From: Collinsella aerofaciens | Lineage (GTDB): Bacteria > Actinomycetota > Coriobacteriia > Coriobacteriales > Coriobacteriaceae | DNA: 64,000 bases | Direction of reading: 5' to 3' | Assembly: GCF_028209625.1 (NCBI RefSeq) | Contig: NZ_JAQLDU010000008.1 | Location: 1-64,000 of the forward strand | Shown: positions 28,247 through 37,121 of the stretch, piece after piece | Layout of the letters: every line of letters begins with the position of its first letter | How positions within the stretch are numbered: position 1 is the first letter of the stretch | The notes under the pieces: generated by a model | The model's input: the letters and a program-made list of their open reading frames with translations, nothing else | Databases searched by the model: none | What the model was told of the DNA's origin: nothing | Made by a program: the position numbers and the translations under genes

Positions 28247-29488
28247 CTAGGGCCTGGGCGTTCCGCAGTTGCTGCAGAACTTGCCGCCGTTTTCGCTGCC
28301 GCAGTTGGGGCAGAACCACTTGGCCGGTGCCGGGGCGGGTGCGGGACTGCCGCACTCGGAGCAGAACTTGCCGGTGTTGGTGGCGCCGCAGCTGCAGGTC
28401 CATGTGCCGGCCGCGGGGGCAGCGGCAGGAGCCGGTGCGGGAGCGGGTGCCGGAGCCGGCTGCGGGGCGGCCTGCTGCTGTGCCTGGCCGGCGGCGAACA
28501 GCTGGCTGGCGTTCATGCCGCCCATGCCACCTGCCATGCCCATGCCCATAAAGCCTGCCATCGCGCCGTTGGGATTGGCGGCTGCCGCGCGCATTGCGTC
28601 GCTCTGGGCGCTGGCAATGTTGGCTGCCGCCATGGTGGGATCGCGCATGACTGCGGCCTTCTGCAGGTCCTTGATCATCTGCTCGTCTTCTTGCGAGGCT
28701 GCGATGGAGTTGACGCCAAAGCTCACGATCTCGACACCACGCAGGTCGCGCCAGTCGGCAGAGAGGACCTCGTTGAGCGCGCGGGCGAGCTCGGTGGTGT
28801 GACCGGGGATGGCGCTGTAGCGGATGCCCATTTCCGAGATCTTGGCAAAGGCGGGCTGCAGGGCGGTGAGCAGCTCGGACTTAAGCTGGCTGTCGATCTT
28901 GTCGCGCGTGTAGCTATCGGTCACGTTGCCGCACACGTTGGTGTAGAACAGCAGCGGGTTGGTGATGCGGTACGAGTACTCGCCGTTGCAGCGCACGGAG
29001 ATGTCAACGTCCAGGCCAATGTTGTTATCGACCACGCGGAAGGGCACGGGCGAGGCGGTGCCGTACTTGTTGCCGATGATCTCCTTGGTGTTGATGAAGT
29101 AGACGCGCTGGTCCTTGCCCGCGTCGCCGCCAAAGGTAAAGCGGCTGCCGATATTGGCGAAGGTCTCCTTGATGGAATCGCCCAGGTTGCCGCTAAAGAC
29201 GCTCGGCTCGCTGCCGGTATCGAAGACGAACTCACCGGGCTCCAGTGCGACTTCGATGATCTTGCCGTTTTGCACCACGAGCATGCCCTGGCCGTCGTTG
29301 ACGGCGATGACCGAGCCGTTGGAGATGACGTTGTCCTCGCCGCGCGTGTTGGAGCTGCGGCCACCGGTGCGTTTGCTGCCCTTGCAGGCCAAGACGTCAG
29401 CAGGCATCGATTCGCAGTAGATAAATTCCTTCCACTGGTCGGCCATGACGCCGCCGGCAGCTCCCAATCCAGCTTTCAAGAGTCCCAT
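28247..29488 (-). CDS. SPFH-domain protein with C-terminal zinc ribbons (YdjI-like)
   Basis: A 413-residue protein. An SPFH/band-7 domain covers about residues 45-290 (GQGMLVVQNGKIIEVALEPG, ALNEVLSADWRDLRGVEIVS). A Gly/Met-rich linker and a Pro-Ala repeat tract follow, then two zinc ribbons: CSCGATNTGKFCSECG and CPNCGSENGGKFCSNCG. This resembles YdjI of Bacillus subtilis, which sits in the ydjFGHI operon with PspA. SPFH proteins assemble on membranes. ATG 29488 has GAAAGGAAG upstream. It is the third gene of a zinc-ribbon operon running on the minus strand. Confidence 0.85.
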   Translation of the reverse strand: MGLLKAGLGAAGGVMADQWKEFIYCESMPADVLACKGSKRTGGRSSNTRGEDNVISNGSVIAVNDGQGMLVVQNGKIIEVALEPGEFVFDTGSEPSVFSGNLGDSIKETFANIGSRFTFGGDAGKDQRVYFINTKEIIGNKYGTASPVPFRVVDNNIGLDVDISVRCNGEYSYRITNPLLFYTNVCGNVTDSYTRDKIDSQLKSELLTALQPAFAKISEMGIRYSAIPGHTTELARALNEVLSADWRDLRGVEIVSFGVNSIAASQEDEQMIKDLQKAAVMRDPTMAAANIASAQSDAMRAAAANPNGAMAGFMGMGMAGGMGGMNASQLFAAGQAQQQAAPQPAPAPAPAPAPAAAPAAGTWTCSCGATNTGKFCSECGSPAPAPAPAKWFCPNCGSENGGKFCSNCGTPRP

Positions 29489-29536
29489 GGTGATCTTCCT
29501 TTCTCGTCAAAGACCGGGTGGTATTGGTTGGATTGC

Positions 29537-30859
29537 TTAGTCGTCCTTGTCGTCTTTCATGACAACGGTGGTCTCGGTGTGGCTGAAGGTGTCGTGCTTC
29601 TCGGTCAGGTCGAGCTCGCCGCAGTACTTGTCGGCGTGGGTGGCCTCGTTGGCCGTCTTGAGCTGGCCTACCAGTAGCACGTCTCCGATAATCACGATGA
29701 TCAGCGGCGCGATGATGTTGATGAGGATGCCCTCGATATCAAAGGCGAGGTAATCCGGATCGAAGGCGTTCTCGCCCATAAAGAGAATCTGGGAGAGGAC
29801 AAATCCGATCACAAAGAACAGCACCGAGGCAATGGCGAGCTTGGGCTTGGAGCAGGGGAGCTCGCCGACCAAGCGGCCGGTCTGGCCGTTCATGGCAAAC
29901 AGGTAGCTCTTGCCGTTCCACGAGGTGGAGAGCATCCAGACGGGGAACAGGGCGTAGTCGCTGTCTTCCCAGGTGTAGTCGAGCTGCTTGCTTTCGACCG
30001 TGGCATCGTCGTATTCGTCGACGACGGTCTCGCGCAGGGCCGAGATCGTGCTCTCCTCCATGCGGCGCTCGGCGCGCGCCTTGCACGTCTCGCAATCCTC
30101 ATCGTAACGGTTGGCGATGTAGCCGGGCATATAGGCGACCGAGAACGGGCGCAACGCGTCGTAGTCAAACGGCTCGATGGCGTCCATGTGGCCGTCGGGC
30201 ATCTTGGACGATCCGTCGACGGGCACGCGCTTAAACGAGATATTGCCCTTGCGATAGGCATCGTAGTGGTCGGTGGTCGTGACGGTGCGATCGGATTTCT
30301 CGGTCACGGTCTCGTTGGTCGCGTCAAAATACACTTCGCCGTCAACGCGGGCGCCGTAGAGCCAAAACGGCACGTAGACACCTTGGACCTCGTCGATGTG
30401 GTTGCCGGTGACAAAGCTCTTGGGCAGCAAGATCTTGCCCTTGTAGTGTTCCTTGAGTGCGGCTGTGACGTCGTCGCGTCCGAGTTTAAACGGAATTACC
30501 AGGTCGGGTGAGAAGTCGCCCGAAAGCTGACCGGGCGCTACGGCGGAGTTGCCGCAGTACGGGCAGGTGGTGACGGCGACGGTGCCGTCGGACACCAGCT
30601 CGGCGCCGCACGACGAGCAGATGTAGCCGGCGTTTTGGGCGAGCTCCTGCACGGCATCATCGACAGCAGGCTTGGGGGCCGCTGCCGCGGCATCGGCTTT
30701 GGCATCTGCCTTGTCCTGGTGCTCGCGGTAGAGGGCCTCGACTTCTTCGACTTCAAAGCGCGAATCGCAGTAGTCGCAGACGAGCTTTTGCTCGGCACTG
30801 GCAAAGTGAAGGGGGCCGCCGCATGCGGGGCACTGATAGTTGACGCTCTCGAAGGCCAT
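29537..30859 (-). CDS. Zinc-ribbon membrane protein (YdjG-like)
   Basis: A 440-residue protein. The N-terminus has a TFIIB-type ribbon (CPACGGPLHF...CDYCDSRF), and a second ribbon lies at about 90-115 (CSSCGAEL...CPYCGNSA). The middle domain (about 125-330) is the uncharacterised part shared with YdjG-type proteins, including FVPFWLYG-like sequence (VYVPFWLYGARVDGE). Two C-terminal membrane helices lie near 350-400. Placed between a DUF4428 gene and an SPFH gene, with 48 bases to the latter, it is probably the membrane anchor of a small complex. No enzymatic motif is seen. Confidence 0.82.
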   Translation of the reverse strand: MAFESVNYQCPACGGPLHFASAEQKLVCDYCDSRFEVEEVEALYREHQDKADAKADAAAAAPKPAVDDAVQELAQNAGYICSSCGAELVSDGTVAVTTCPYCGNSAVAPGQLSGDFSPDLVIPFKLGRDDVTAALKEHYKGKILLPKSFVTGNHIDEVQGVYVPFWLYGARVDGEVYFDATNETVTEKSDRTVTTTDHYDAYRKGNISFKRVPVDGSSKMPDGHMDAIEPFDYDALRPFSVAYMPGYIANRYDEDCETCKARAERRMEESTISALRETVVDEYDDATVESKQLDYTWEDSDYALFPVWMLSTSWNGKSYLFAMNGQTGRLVGELPCSKPKLAIASVLFFVIGFVLSQILFMGENAFDPDYLAFDIEGILINIIAPLIIVIIGDVLLVGQLKTANEATHADKYCGELDLTEKHDTFSHTETTVVMKDDKDD

Positions 30860-30883
30860 GATCGGTCCTTTCCGTGCCGGAGG

Positions 30884-31621
30884 CTATGCGCCGATGGCGC
30901 CGCCGCAGTATTCGCAGCGCCCGCTGGCATCGGGAATGGTGGTGGCTCCGCAGAAGGGGCAGGTCACTGCGGTCTTGGGGGCCTTGGCGGCCACGACGCT
31001 GTCGCGTGTCTCCTGTCGCAGCTGCACTAGCGCGTCGCGGACCTCGGTTGCCTGGCGCTTGGCCTCGCGGTATTCGATGGAACCGCGCTGATCGATGGTG
31101 GAGTCGTTCACGCGCAGGTTGATCTCGGTAAAGTACGGCGTGTTGACGTGGATGGTCAGATTAAAGTCGTAATCCAGGTCGTAGCGCGGCGGGTTGTAGC
31201 TCTCGCGCTCGCCGTCCTCGGTCTCGCGATAGATTTCGGTGCGATGCTCGTCGATATCCATATCGCAGCCGAGTACCTGCGAGAACTCGATGATGTCGGG
31301 ATTGGCGTCGCGCCAGCGGCTCTGCGAGGTAATGATCAGCAGGCCCGCGTCCTCGTCGAGCATGATGTTGGTGCGCCCGGCAGAAAGCGTGCGCGTGGGG
31401 TTGAACGACGCCAGACGCTCGGCATTGGCCTCGCGGTAGGCGAGCTGCTCGCGGATATCGTCCGCGGTGCTGGAGCGATAGCCGTGAAAGTAGGGGGAGA
31501 GCTTGCCGGCGCACTCTTTGCACAGGTAGCCTTCATTGATTTTTGTCTTACCTAGAAGTCCCAGCTCGGTACCGCAAATCGCGCACTCTTTCTTCTCGAA
31601 CATCTTGTCAAAGAAGCCCAT
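30884..31621 (-). CDS. DUF4428 zinc-finger protein
   Basis: A 245-residue soluble protein. DUF4428 at the N-terminus carries CAICGTELGLLGKTKI and CKECAGKL; a beta-rich middle region follows (about 70-185), and a C-terminal ribbon reads CPFCGATT...CEYCGGA. It is the first gene of the three-gene zinc-ribbon operon. Its upstream region (31622-31740) should hold the operon promoter, though I could not pick out clear -35/-10 boxes. Confidence 0.82.
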   Translation of the reverse strand: MGFFDKMFEKKECAICGTELGLLGKTKINEGYLCKECAGKLSPYFHGYRSSTADDIREQLAYREANAERLASFNPTRTLSAGRTNIMLDEDAGLLIITSQSRWRDANPDIIEFSQVLGCDMDIDEHRTEIYRETEDGERESYNPPRYDLDYDFNLTIHVNTPYFTEINLRVNDSTIDQRGSIEYREAKRQATEVRDALVQLRQETRDSVVAAKAPKTAVTCPFCGATTIPDASGRCEYCGGAIGA

Positions 31622-31742
31622 GGCTGCCTCCCATCAACTGGTAGCGTGTGTCACCTTTGATGATGGGGGAGTGCGCAGCCTTTCACGATACCCAGACGGC
31701 TCAAGGAGTCTCCACAACTGGGACACATGGCCCATTTTTCCT

Positions 31743-31785
31743 ACTCATTGGGGACGTACTTAAATGAGTGGTGCTTAAATGAGTG
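31743..31785. repeat. YGTCCC-core hairpin with partial duplication
   Basis: ACTCATT (31743-31749) and AATGAGT (31763-31769) flank the core GGGGACGTACTTA. The right half, GCTTAAATGAGTGG, is repeated directly at 31773-31785, running into the LuxR-type remnant. Confidence 0.8.
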
Positions 31786-32037
31786 GTGGAGGCCGCGGGG
31801 CCCACGTCCGATGAACGCCTCGATGCCTTCGTCGTCACCTTTGGGCTTACAAGGCGCGAGCGCGATATGCTTGAGGTCTTGGTCGTTTCGGACCAGAGCG
31901 TCCAGGACATCGCCACAACGCTTTTCCTCTCGCGCTCCACGCTCTACCGCCACATTTCCTTGATCAACAAAAAGACCGACACCGCTTCGCGTGTGGCCCT
32001 TATCAACTTCTTCTGGTCCTGGACACCCAAGGACTAG
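31783..32037 (+). pseudogene. LuxR-type helix-turn-helix remnant
   Basis: An 84-codon open frame (GTG 31783) encodes only a LuxR DNA-binding domain: TSDERLDAFVVTFGLTRRER, then VQDIATTLFLSRSTLYRHIS. No sensor or receiver domain precedes it; instead the frame begins inside a repeat hairpin. In Coriobacteriia such domains usually end large membrane-spanning LuxR regulators, so I read this as the 3' remnant of one. It could still be made as a stand-alone DNA-binding protein, but there is no ribosome site. Confidence 0.65.
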
Positions 32038-32051
32038 CTAATCCCCCAATA

Positions 32052-32118
32052 AGTTGCGGTGGAATAGTCCCTAAATTAAAGTCACGGGGCTTTAAGCGGG
32101 AACTATTTCACCGCAACT
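32052..32118. repeat. AGTTGCGGTG dyad, copy 1
   Basis: A 21-base arm starting AGTTGCGGTGGAATAGT (32052-32072) pairs, with G-T exchanges, with 32098-32118 across 25 bases. A second copy with the same arms and a different centre is at 56145-56211. Confidence 0.75.
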
Positions 32119-32209
32119 GCTGAGGGGATAGACTGCGACAGCGGCAGAGGCAGCGGCATCGGTGGCGGCAGAGGCAACGGCAACTGGCAGGGTGTTTTCC
32201 GTCTGCTTG

Positions 32210-34978
32210 CTACAGCAGCTCGCCGTGGCGGGCAATGTAGTGGCGCTTGGCCAGCTGAGTGAGTGCGATGTAGGCGGCGACGATGCCGATGAGCAGCGCG
32301 AAGAAGCTCGTCGGCAGCGGCGTGAGGCCCAGTGCATCGGCGATGGGGCTTGCCGGCAGCCAGGTGACGAGCGCCAGACCCAGCACGGTGAGGACGCACA
32401 GCGCGGGCGCGGCGTGGTCGCGCGGGCTTGGCAGACGCGGGGAGCGCAGCATGTGGATCACGAGCGTTTGCGACCACATGGACTCGACAAACCAGCCGCT
32501 CTGGAAGAGCGCAGCAAAGGTCGCCATACCCGCGACGTCGCCCGCGGCGGCAAGCTCGGACCAGCTTGCGCCCACGGCGGCGGGGCACACCACAAAGAAG
32601 AGCGCGGCGAAGGTCACGATGTCAAACAGCGAGCTCACGGGGCCCAGCTCGAGCATAAAGCCCTTGATGGACGCGGCGTCCCAAGCACGCGGACGGGCAG
32701 TCCAGGCGTCGTCGACGGTGTCCCACGGCAGCGCGATGCACACGATCTCGTAGACCAGCGACAGCAGCACCAGCTGCAGAGCGCTCATGGGCAAGAACGG
32801 CAAGAACAGGCTCGCGACGGTCACGGACAGCACGTTGCCAAAGTTGGAGCTCACCGTGGTCTTGAGGTACTTGAGCAGGTTGCCGTAGGTGCGGCGGCCT
32901 TCGATGATGCCGCGCTCGAGCACGCCCAGGTCTTTCTGGAGCAAGATGATGTCGGCGGATTCCTTGGCGATGTCGACGGCCGAATCGACCGAGATGCCGC
33001 AGTCGCTCGCACGCATGGCGGCGGCGTCGTTGATGCCATCGCCCATAAAGCCCACGGTGTGGCCGAGCAGCTCGCGCATGACACGCACCAGACGCGCCTT
33101 CTGCAGCGGCGAGAGCTTGGCGAAGAGGTGGGTGTTCTCGGCGCGCTCGGCAAGTTCGGCGTCATCGAGCGCATCGATCTCGGAGCCGAGCAAGACGTTG
33201 CTCGCGTCGATACCGATCTGTTCGCAGACGGTGGCGGCAACGCGGTCGTTGTCGCCGGTCAGGACCTTGACCGCCACACCCTTGGCCTCGAGGGTGGCGA
33301 CGGCGCCCGTGGCACTTGCTTTGGGCGGATCGAGGAAGGCCAAAAAGCCCATCAGCACCATGTCGCACTCGTCGGCGATGCCAAATTCGCCCACGCAGCG
33401 CGGATTGGTCTTCTGCGCCACGGCAATCACGCGCGGGCCCTCGGCGTTGAGCCCGGCGACCTGCTTGCGAATCTGGGCGAGCTTATCTTCGGTGAACGGC
33501 TGGGCGGCGCCGTCGACCTCGACAAAGGAGCAGATCTCGAGCATTTCCTCGGCAGCCCCCTTGGTGACCATCTGGGTTTTGCCCTGGGCGTCGGCGACAA
33601 CTACGCTCAGGCGACGGCGCGAGAAATCGAAGGGCACCTCGTCGACCTTGGTATAGCGGTCGCGCAGGCTCTGGCCCAGCATAGAATCGGGCACGACGGT
33701 CGAGGGCGTCACATCGGCACGGTCGATGACGGCCAGGTCGATAAGGTTTTTGAGGCCGGTCTGGAAGAAGCTGTTCAAAAACGCATGGCGCAGCACGCGC
33801 GCATCCTCGTTGCCGTCGGTGTTGAGGTAGCGCTCGAGCACGATGCGGTCTTCGGTGAGGGTGCCGGTCTTGTCGCAGCACAGGACGTCCATCGCGCCGA
33901 GGTTTTGGATCGCCGGCAGCTCCTTGACGATAACCTGGCGGCGGGCGAGGTCCTTGGCGCCCTGCGACAGGCTCGTGGTCACGATGACGGGAAGCATCTG
34001 CGGCGTGATGCCCACGGCCACGCTCGTGGCGAACAACAGCGCATCGATGACGTTGCCCTTGGTGGCGGCGTTGATGGCAAAGACCGCCGGCGCCATAACG
34101 AGCATGAGGCGCACGAGCAGCATGGAGACGCTCGAGACGCCGCGGTCAAACGCGCTCTTCTCGCCGCGCCCGTTGAGCATCTTGGCGATGCCGCCCAGGT
34201 AGGTGTCCGAGCCGGTGGCAACGACAAGCGCCATGGCGGTGCCGTTTTGCACGGAGGTGCCGGTAAAGACGATGTTCTTGCAGGCAGAGAGTGGTAGCGC
34301 GGAGCCGTCGGCACCCTCGACGACGGTGATGGCAGCGGTCTTCTCGACGGCCTCGCTCTCGCCGGTGAGTGCGGACTCGATCACAAACAGGTCGCGCGCG
34401 GTGATGATGCGGGCATCTGCCGGCACCATGTCGCCGGCAGAGAGGCGGATTACATCGCCGGGGACGAGCTCGTCGAAGGGGATCTCGACGCGCTCGCCGT
34501 CGCGCAGGGCACAGCAGGTGTTGGAGACCAGGTCCTTAAGGGCCTCGGCCGTATTGCCGCTGCGGGCTTCCTGGATAAACTTCATGCCGCCCGATACCAG
34601 CAGCATGATGCCGATGACGATGACCGTGGAGGGGTCACGCTGCAGCTCGGGCACGGCGAGCACGTCGATGTAGAGCGAGACCAGTGCGAGGGCGGCGAGG
34701 ATGCCAGCGAAGGGATCGACGAACGCGTCGGCGATGCGGCGGGCGAGCGTCTTGGTCGGCGCTTCGATGGTGTTGGGGCCGACGGCGCTCAGGCGCTCGG
34801 CGGCGTGCTCGGCGGTGAGGCCGTCGGCTGTGGCGTCGAGCAGCACGAGGGCATCCTCGGCGCTATGGGTGGCGGCGAATATGGTGTTCTTGGACATGCC
34901 GGTATGAGCGGCGGGGCGCGCCGTGCGGCGGCGCTTGGAGATGGCTTCGAGTACCGTGGCGGTTTTGAGCATCAGCAT
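32210..34978 (-). CDS. mgtA: Mg2+-importing P-type ATPase, MgtA/MgtB type
   Basis: A 922-residue P3B-type ATPase. Seen in order are the actuator loop ALTGESEAVEK, the phosphorylation motif CDKTGTLTEDR (after an IPQMLPVIV-like helix, GITPQMLPVIVTT), the hinge VKVLTGDNDRVAA and GDGINDAAAMRASDCG. Membrane helices and length fit MgtA, which imports Mg2+ when it is scarce. ATG 34978 has AAGGAGGA six bases upstream. A short open frame with a strong ribosome site lies about 140 bases upstream and may be a leader peptide. This is the second Mg2+ system in the window. Confidence 0.93.
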   Translation of the reverse strand: MLMLKTATVLEAISKRRRTARPAAHTGMSKNTIFAATHSAEDALVLLDATADGLTAEHAAERLSAVGPNTIEAPTKTLARRIADAFVDPFAGILAALALVSLYIDVLAVPELQRDPSTVIVIGIMLLVSGGMKFIQEARSGNTAEALKDLVSNTCCALRDGERVEIPFDELVPGDVIRLSAGDMVPADARIITARDLFVIESALTGESEAVEKTAAITVVEGADGSALPLSACKNIVFTGTSVQNGTAMALVVATGSDTYLGGIAKMLNGRGEKSAFDRGVSSVSMLLVRLMLVMAPAVFAINAATKGNVIDALLFATSVAVGITPQMLPVIVTTSLSQGAKDLARRQVIVKELPAIQNLGAMDVLCCDKTGTLTEDRIVLERYLNTDGNEDARVLRHAFLNSFFQTGLKNLIDLAVIDRADVTPSTVVPDSMLGQSLRDRYTKVDEVPFDFSRRRLSVVVADAQGKTQMVTKGAAEEMLEICSFVEVDGAAQPFTEDKLAQIRKQVAGLNAEGPRVIAVAQKTNPRCVGEFGIADECDMVLMGFLAFLDPPKASATGAVATLEAKGVAVKVLTGDNDRVAATVCEQIGIDASNVLLGSEIDALDDAELAERAENTHLFAKLSPLQKARLVRVMRELLGHTVGFMGDGINDAAAMRASDCGISVDSAVDIAKESADIILLQKDLGVLERGIIEGRRTYGNLLKYLKTTVSSNFGNVLSVTVASLFLPFLPMSALQLVLLSLVYEIVCIALPWDTVDDAWTARPRAWDAASIKGFMLELGPVSSLFDIVTFAALFFVVCPAAVGASWSELAAAGDVAGMATFAALFQSGWFVESMWSQTLVIHMLRSPRLPSPRDHAAPALCVLTVLGLALVTWLPASPIADALGLTPLPTSFFALLIGIVAAYIALTQLAKRHYIARHGELL

Positions 34979-35060
34979 AGGGTCCTCCTTGTTGAAGGGA
35001 GTTAGCGTACGTGTCGTATGTGCTTCAAAAAACCTAGATGTCGCTCACGTCATGCTTTCG

Positions 35061-35096
35061 AACCACCACGAAGGGACAGGCACCTTTGTGGTGGTT
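35061..35096. repeat. YGTCCC-core hairpin, CCACAAAG-arm type, reverse copy
   Basis: AACCACCAC and GTGGTGGTT arms enclose gaagggacaggcaccttt, which is the reverse of the copy at 21673. It lies between the candidate leader ORF and mgtA. Confidence 0.8.
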
Positions 35097-35117
35097 TTGA
35101 CGATCGGCTGTTGGCGC

Positions 35118-35189
35118 TTATGCGTGCGTGGAATCCTCGCGGCGTGCCGAGGGCGACATGCAGGTTTTTCGACTATGACTGCCTTCCAT
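35118..35189 (-). CDS. Candidate 23-codon leader peptide of mgtA
   Basis: A short frame beginning MEGSHSRKTCMSPS and ending in TAA, preceded by the strong site AAGGAGG seven bases before ATG 35189. It ends 139 bases before mgtA on the same strand. In enterobacteria, short leader peptides sense Mg2+ upstream of mgtA, which makes the position suggestive. It is rich in charged residues but lacks the Pro/Asp-Glu runs of MgtL or MgtP. It could instead be the broken start of a lost gene. Confidence 0.35.
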   Translation of the reverse strand: MEGSHSRKTCMSPSARREDSTHA

Positions 35190-35413
35190 GGCACACCTCC
35201 TTAAGGCCGGGCGCGGCGCGCTTTGGGTATCTCGTACCCGTTACAATCCGCCCGTATTCTTGATGAGGGGGTTTGCCGTGTCAACCCCAATGTTTGGAAA
35301 ACCATTGCCCCTGACAAAGCCTTTACAGAATGCCGAGGCCCCAAAGCGCGCCCGCAACGCGCCCTGCCTGCGCTAAACTGGAAGGCACGTACGCGATTAC
35401 GAGAGGAGCCCGC

Positions 35414-36097
35414 ATGGAGGCTTACAAGCAAGAGTTCATCAAGTTCATGGTTGAGTCCGACGTTCTTAAATTCGGCAGCTTTACGCTCAAGAGCGGCCGT
35501 CAGTCCCCGTTCTTTATGAACGCCGGCGCCTATGTGACGGGCTATCAGCTCAAGAAGCTGGGCGAGTATTACGCCCAGGCCATCCACGATAACTTTGGCG
35601 ACGACTTTGACGTGCTGTTTGGACCGGCCTACAAGGGTATTCCGCTGGCCGTCGTGACCGCAATTGCCTACCACGAGCTGTACGGCAAGGAGGTCAAGTA
35701 CTGCTGCGATCGCAAGGAGGCCAAGGACCACGGCGCCGACAAGGGCAACCTGCTGGGCTACGAGCCCCAGGACGGCGACCGCGTGGTCATGGTCGAGGAC
35801 GTCACCACCAGCGGTAAGTCCATCGACGAGACCTATCCCAAGGTCAAGGCTGCTGCCGATGTCGAGATCAAGGGCCTCATCGTGTCCCTCAACCGCATGG
35901 AGGTCGGCAAGGGTGGCGTGACCACCGCGCAGAAGGAGATCGAGGCCAAGTACGGTTTCCCCGTCGCGAGCATCGTCTCCATGGCCGAGGTCGTCGAGAC
36001 CCTCTACAACCACGAGATCGACGGCAAAGTCGTCATCGACGACGAGCTCAAGGCCGCTATCGACGCCTACTACGAGCAGTACGGAGCTCGGGAGTAG
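35414..36097 (+). CDS. pyrE: Orotate phosphoribosyltransferase
   Basis: A 227-residue enzyme that joins orotate to PRPP, giving orotidine 5'-phosphate in pyrimidine synthesis. The PRPP motif is VVMVEDVTTSGKS near residue 130, and KSGRQSPFFMN near residue 27 and the GPAYKGIPL loop are typical. GAGAGGAGC precedes ATG 35414. No other pyr genes are adjacent. Its stop is followed within four bases by a perfect 12-bp palindrome, the start of the ~170-bp repeated element. Confidence 0.95.
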   Translation: MEAYKQEFIKFMVESDVLKFGSFTLKSGRQSPFFMNAGAYVTGYQLKKLGEYYAQAIHDNFGDDFDVLFGPAYKGIPLAVVTAIAYHELYGKEVKYCCDRKEAKDHGADKGNLLGYEPQDGDRVVMVEDVTTSGKSIDETYPKVKAAADVEIKGLIVSLNRMEVGKGGVTTAQKEIEAKYGFPVASIVSMAEVVETLYNHEIDGKVVIDDELKAAIDAYYEQYGARE

Positions 36098-36100
36098 GTA

Positions 36101-36270
36101 GTTACGCGGTTTTACCAAACCGCGTAACCAGTTGACGCTGCGCGCCGCCCAGGGCGACAATTTGTCATTCAAAAGGCGAGGCATGACCAGAAGGTCAATG
36201 TCTCGTCTTTTTCACGCCAACTTGTTCGCCCTGGACGTCGCTCGCTGTCCGTCCTCTACTTGCGGCGTTG
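36101..36270 (+). repeat. ~170-bp structured element, copy 1 (after pyrE)
   Basis: Part A is a perfect hairpin GTTACGCGGTTT / AAACCGCGTAAC with loop tacc. Part B, after GACGCTGCGCG, has an outer stem CCAGGGCGACAA (36149-36160) with CTTGTTCGCCCTGG (36221-36234) and an inner stem around GACC-agaa-GGTC. The 3' part is the conserved GCTCGCTGTCCGTCC and following bases. Copy 2 at 39748-39917 has different but again complementary stem sequences. The block could be a structured RNA, a mobile repeat, or a small gene (see findings). Confidence 0.7.
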
Positions 36271-36289
36271 TCTTGCTCCGGATGCGGTG

Positions 36290-36314
36290 GTCATTGGGGA
36301 CGTTCTTAAATGAC
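36290..36314. repeat. YGTCCC-core hairpin
   Basis: GTCATT and AATGAC arms around GGGGACGTTCTTA, followed by the tail gagcgtccaaaaatccgcgctcg (36324 onwards) that also ends the composite repeats at 23074 and 37193. Confidence 0.75.
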
Positions 36315-36454
36315 TGCTCGAGATGAGCGTCCAAAAATCCGCGCTCGTTCGATTGACGCATGTCTACGCAGCGTAGGTTGTCGAGCCTGGCCTTCAAATG
36401 GATACTGACTGTCGAACCGGTTCACTCCATTTCTTCAATTTGATTGGACAGCCC

Positions 36455-37075
36455 ATGAACCAGACACGGCAAACCAATGCCTCCCATACTTTTTTGGCAG
36501 CGCATGCCATCAAGCAGCTGCGCGAAGAGCGCGGCCTCACCCAGCGCGCCCTGGCGGAAAGCCTTGGCGTGACCGATAAAGCCGTCAGCAAGTGGGAATC
36601 CGGCCGCGGCCTTCCCGACATTTCCCTCGTTGAGCCTTTGGCCCAGAGACTCGGCATAAGCGTGGCTGAGCTTTTGGCTGGTGATATTCGGGCCAACGCC
36701 AACCGTGCAGGCAATATGCTCAAAGGCGTCTTTTACGTTTGCCCTATCTGCGGAAACGTTGTGCACGCGCTCGGAGAAGGCAGCTTTAGCTGCTGTGGCT
36801 CCACGATGTTTCCCCAGGAGGCCGAAGAGCCGGACGCGGACCACGCCTTTTCCATCGAGCGCATCGAGGACGATTGGTACGTCACGCTCGATCATCCCAT
36901 GACCAAGGATCACTACATTAGCTTTGTGGCATATGCGACTATGGACGGCATCTGCTTCAAGAAGCTCTATCCAGAGCAATCGGTGCAGCCGCGCTTCCAT
37001 ATTACCGGGCGCGGCAGGATATATCTTTACTGCAACCAACACGGACTCTTTACGTCGCTGACGCCTCGCAAATAA
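36455..37075 (+). CDS. XRE-family regulator with C-terminal zinc-ribbon domain
   Basis: A 206-residue protein (ATG 36455; ATG 36398, 19 codons earlier, is also possible, and neither has a strong ribosome site). Residues 15-70 are a Cro/C1-type helix-turn-helix (IKQLREERGLTQRALAESLG, SKWESGRGLPD). The C-terminal part carries CPICGNVVH...CCG and a beta fold resembling desulfoferrodoxin-like domains (DHYISFVAY, YCNQHGLF). Such HTH/desulfoferrodoxin-like fusions occur in gut Actinomycetota and Firmicutes; the signal is unknown. Confidence 0.75.
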   Translation: MNQTRQTNASHTFLAAHAIKQLREERGLTQRALAESLGVTDKAVSKWESGRGLPDISLVEPLAQRLGISVAELLAGDIRANANRAGNMLKGVFYVCPICGNVVHALGEGSFSCCGSTMFPQEAEEPDADHAFSIERIEDDWYVTLDHPMTKDHYISFVAYATMDGICFKKLYPEQSVQPRFHITGRGRIYLYCNQHGLFTSLTPRK

Positions 37076-37121
37076 CGGCCGTCTATCCGCCCTCCTCATG
37101 CGTTCCCAGGGGACCCAAAAT

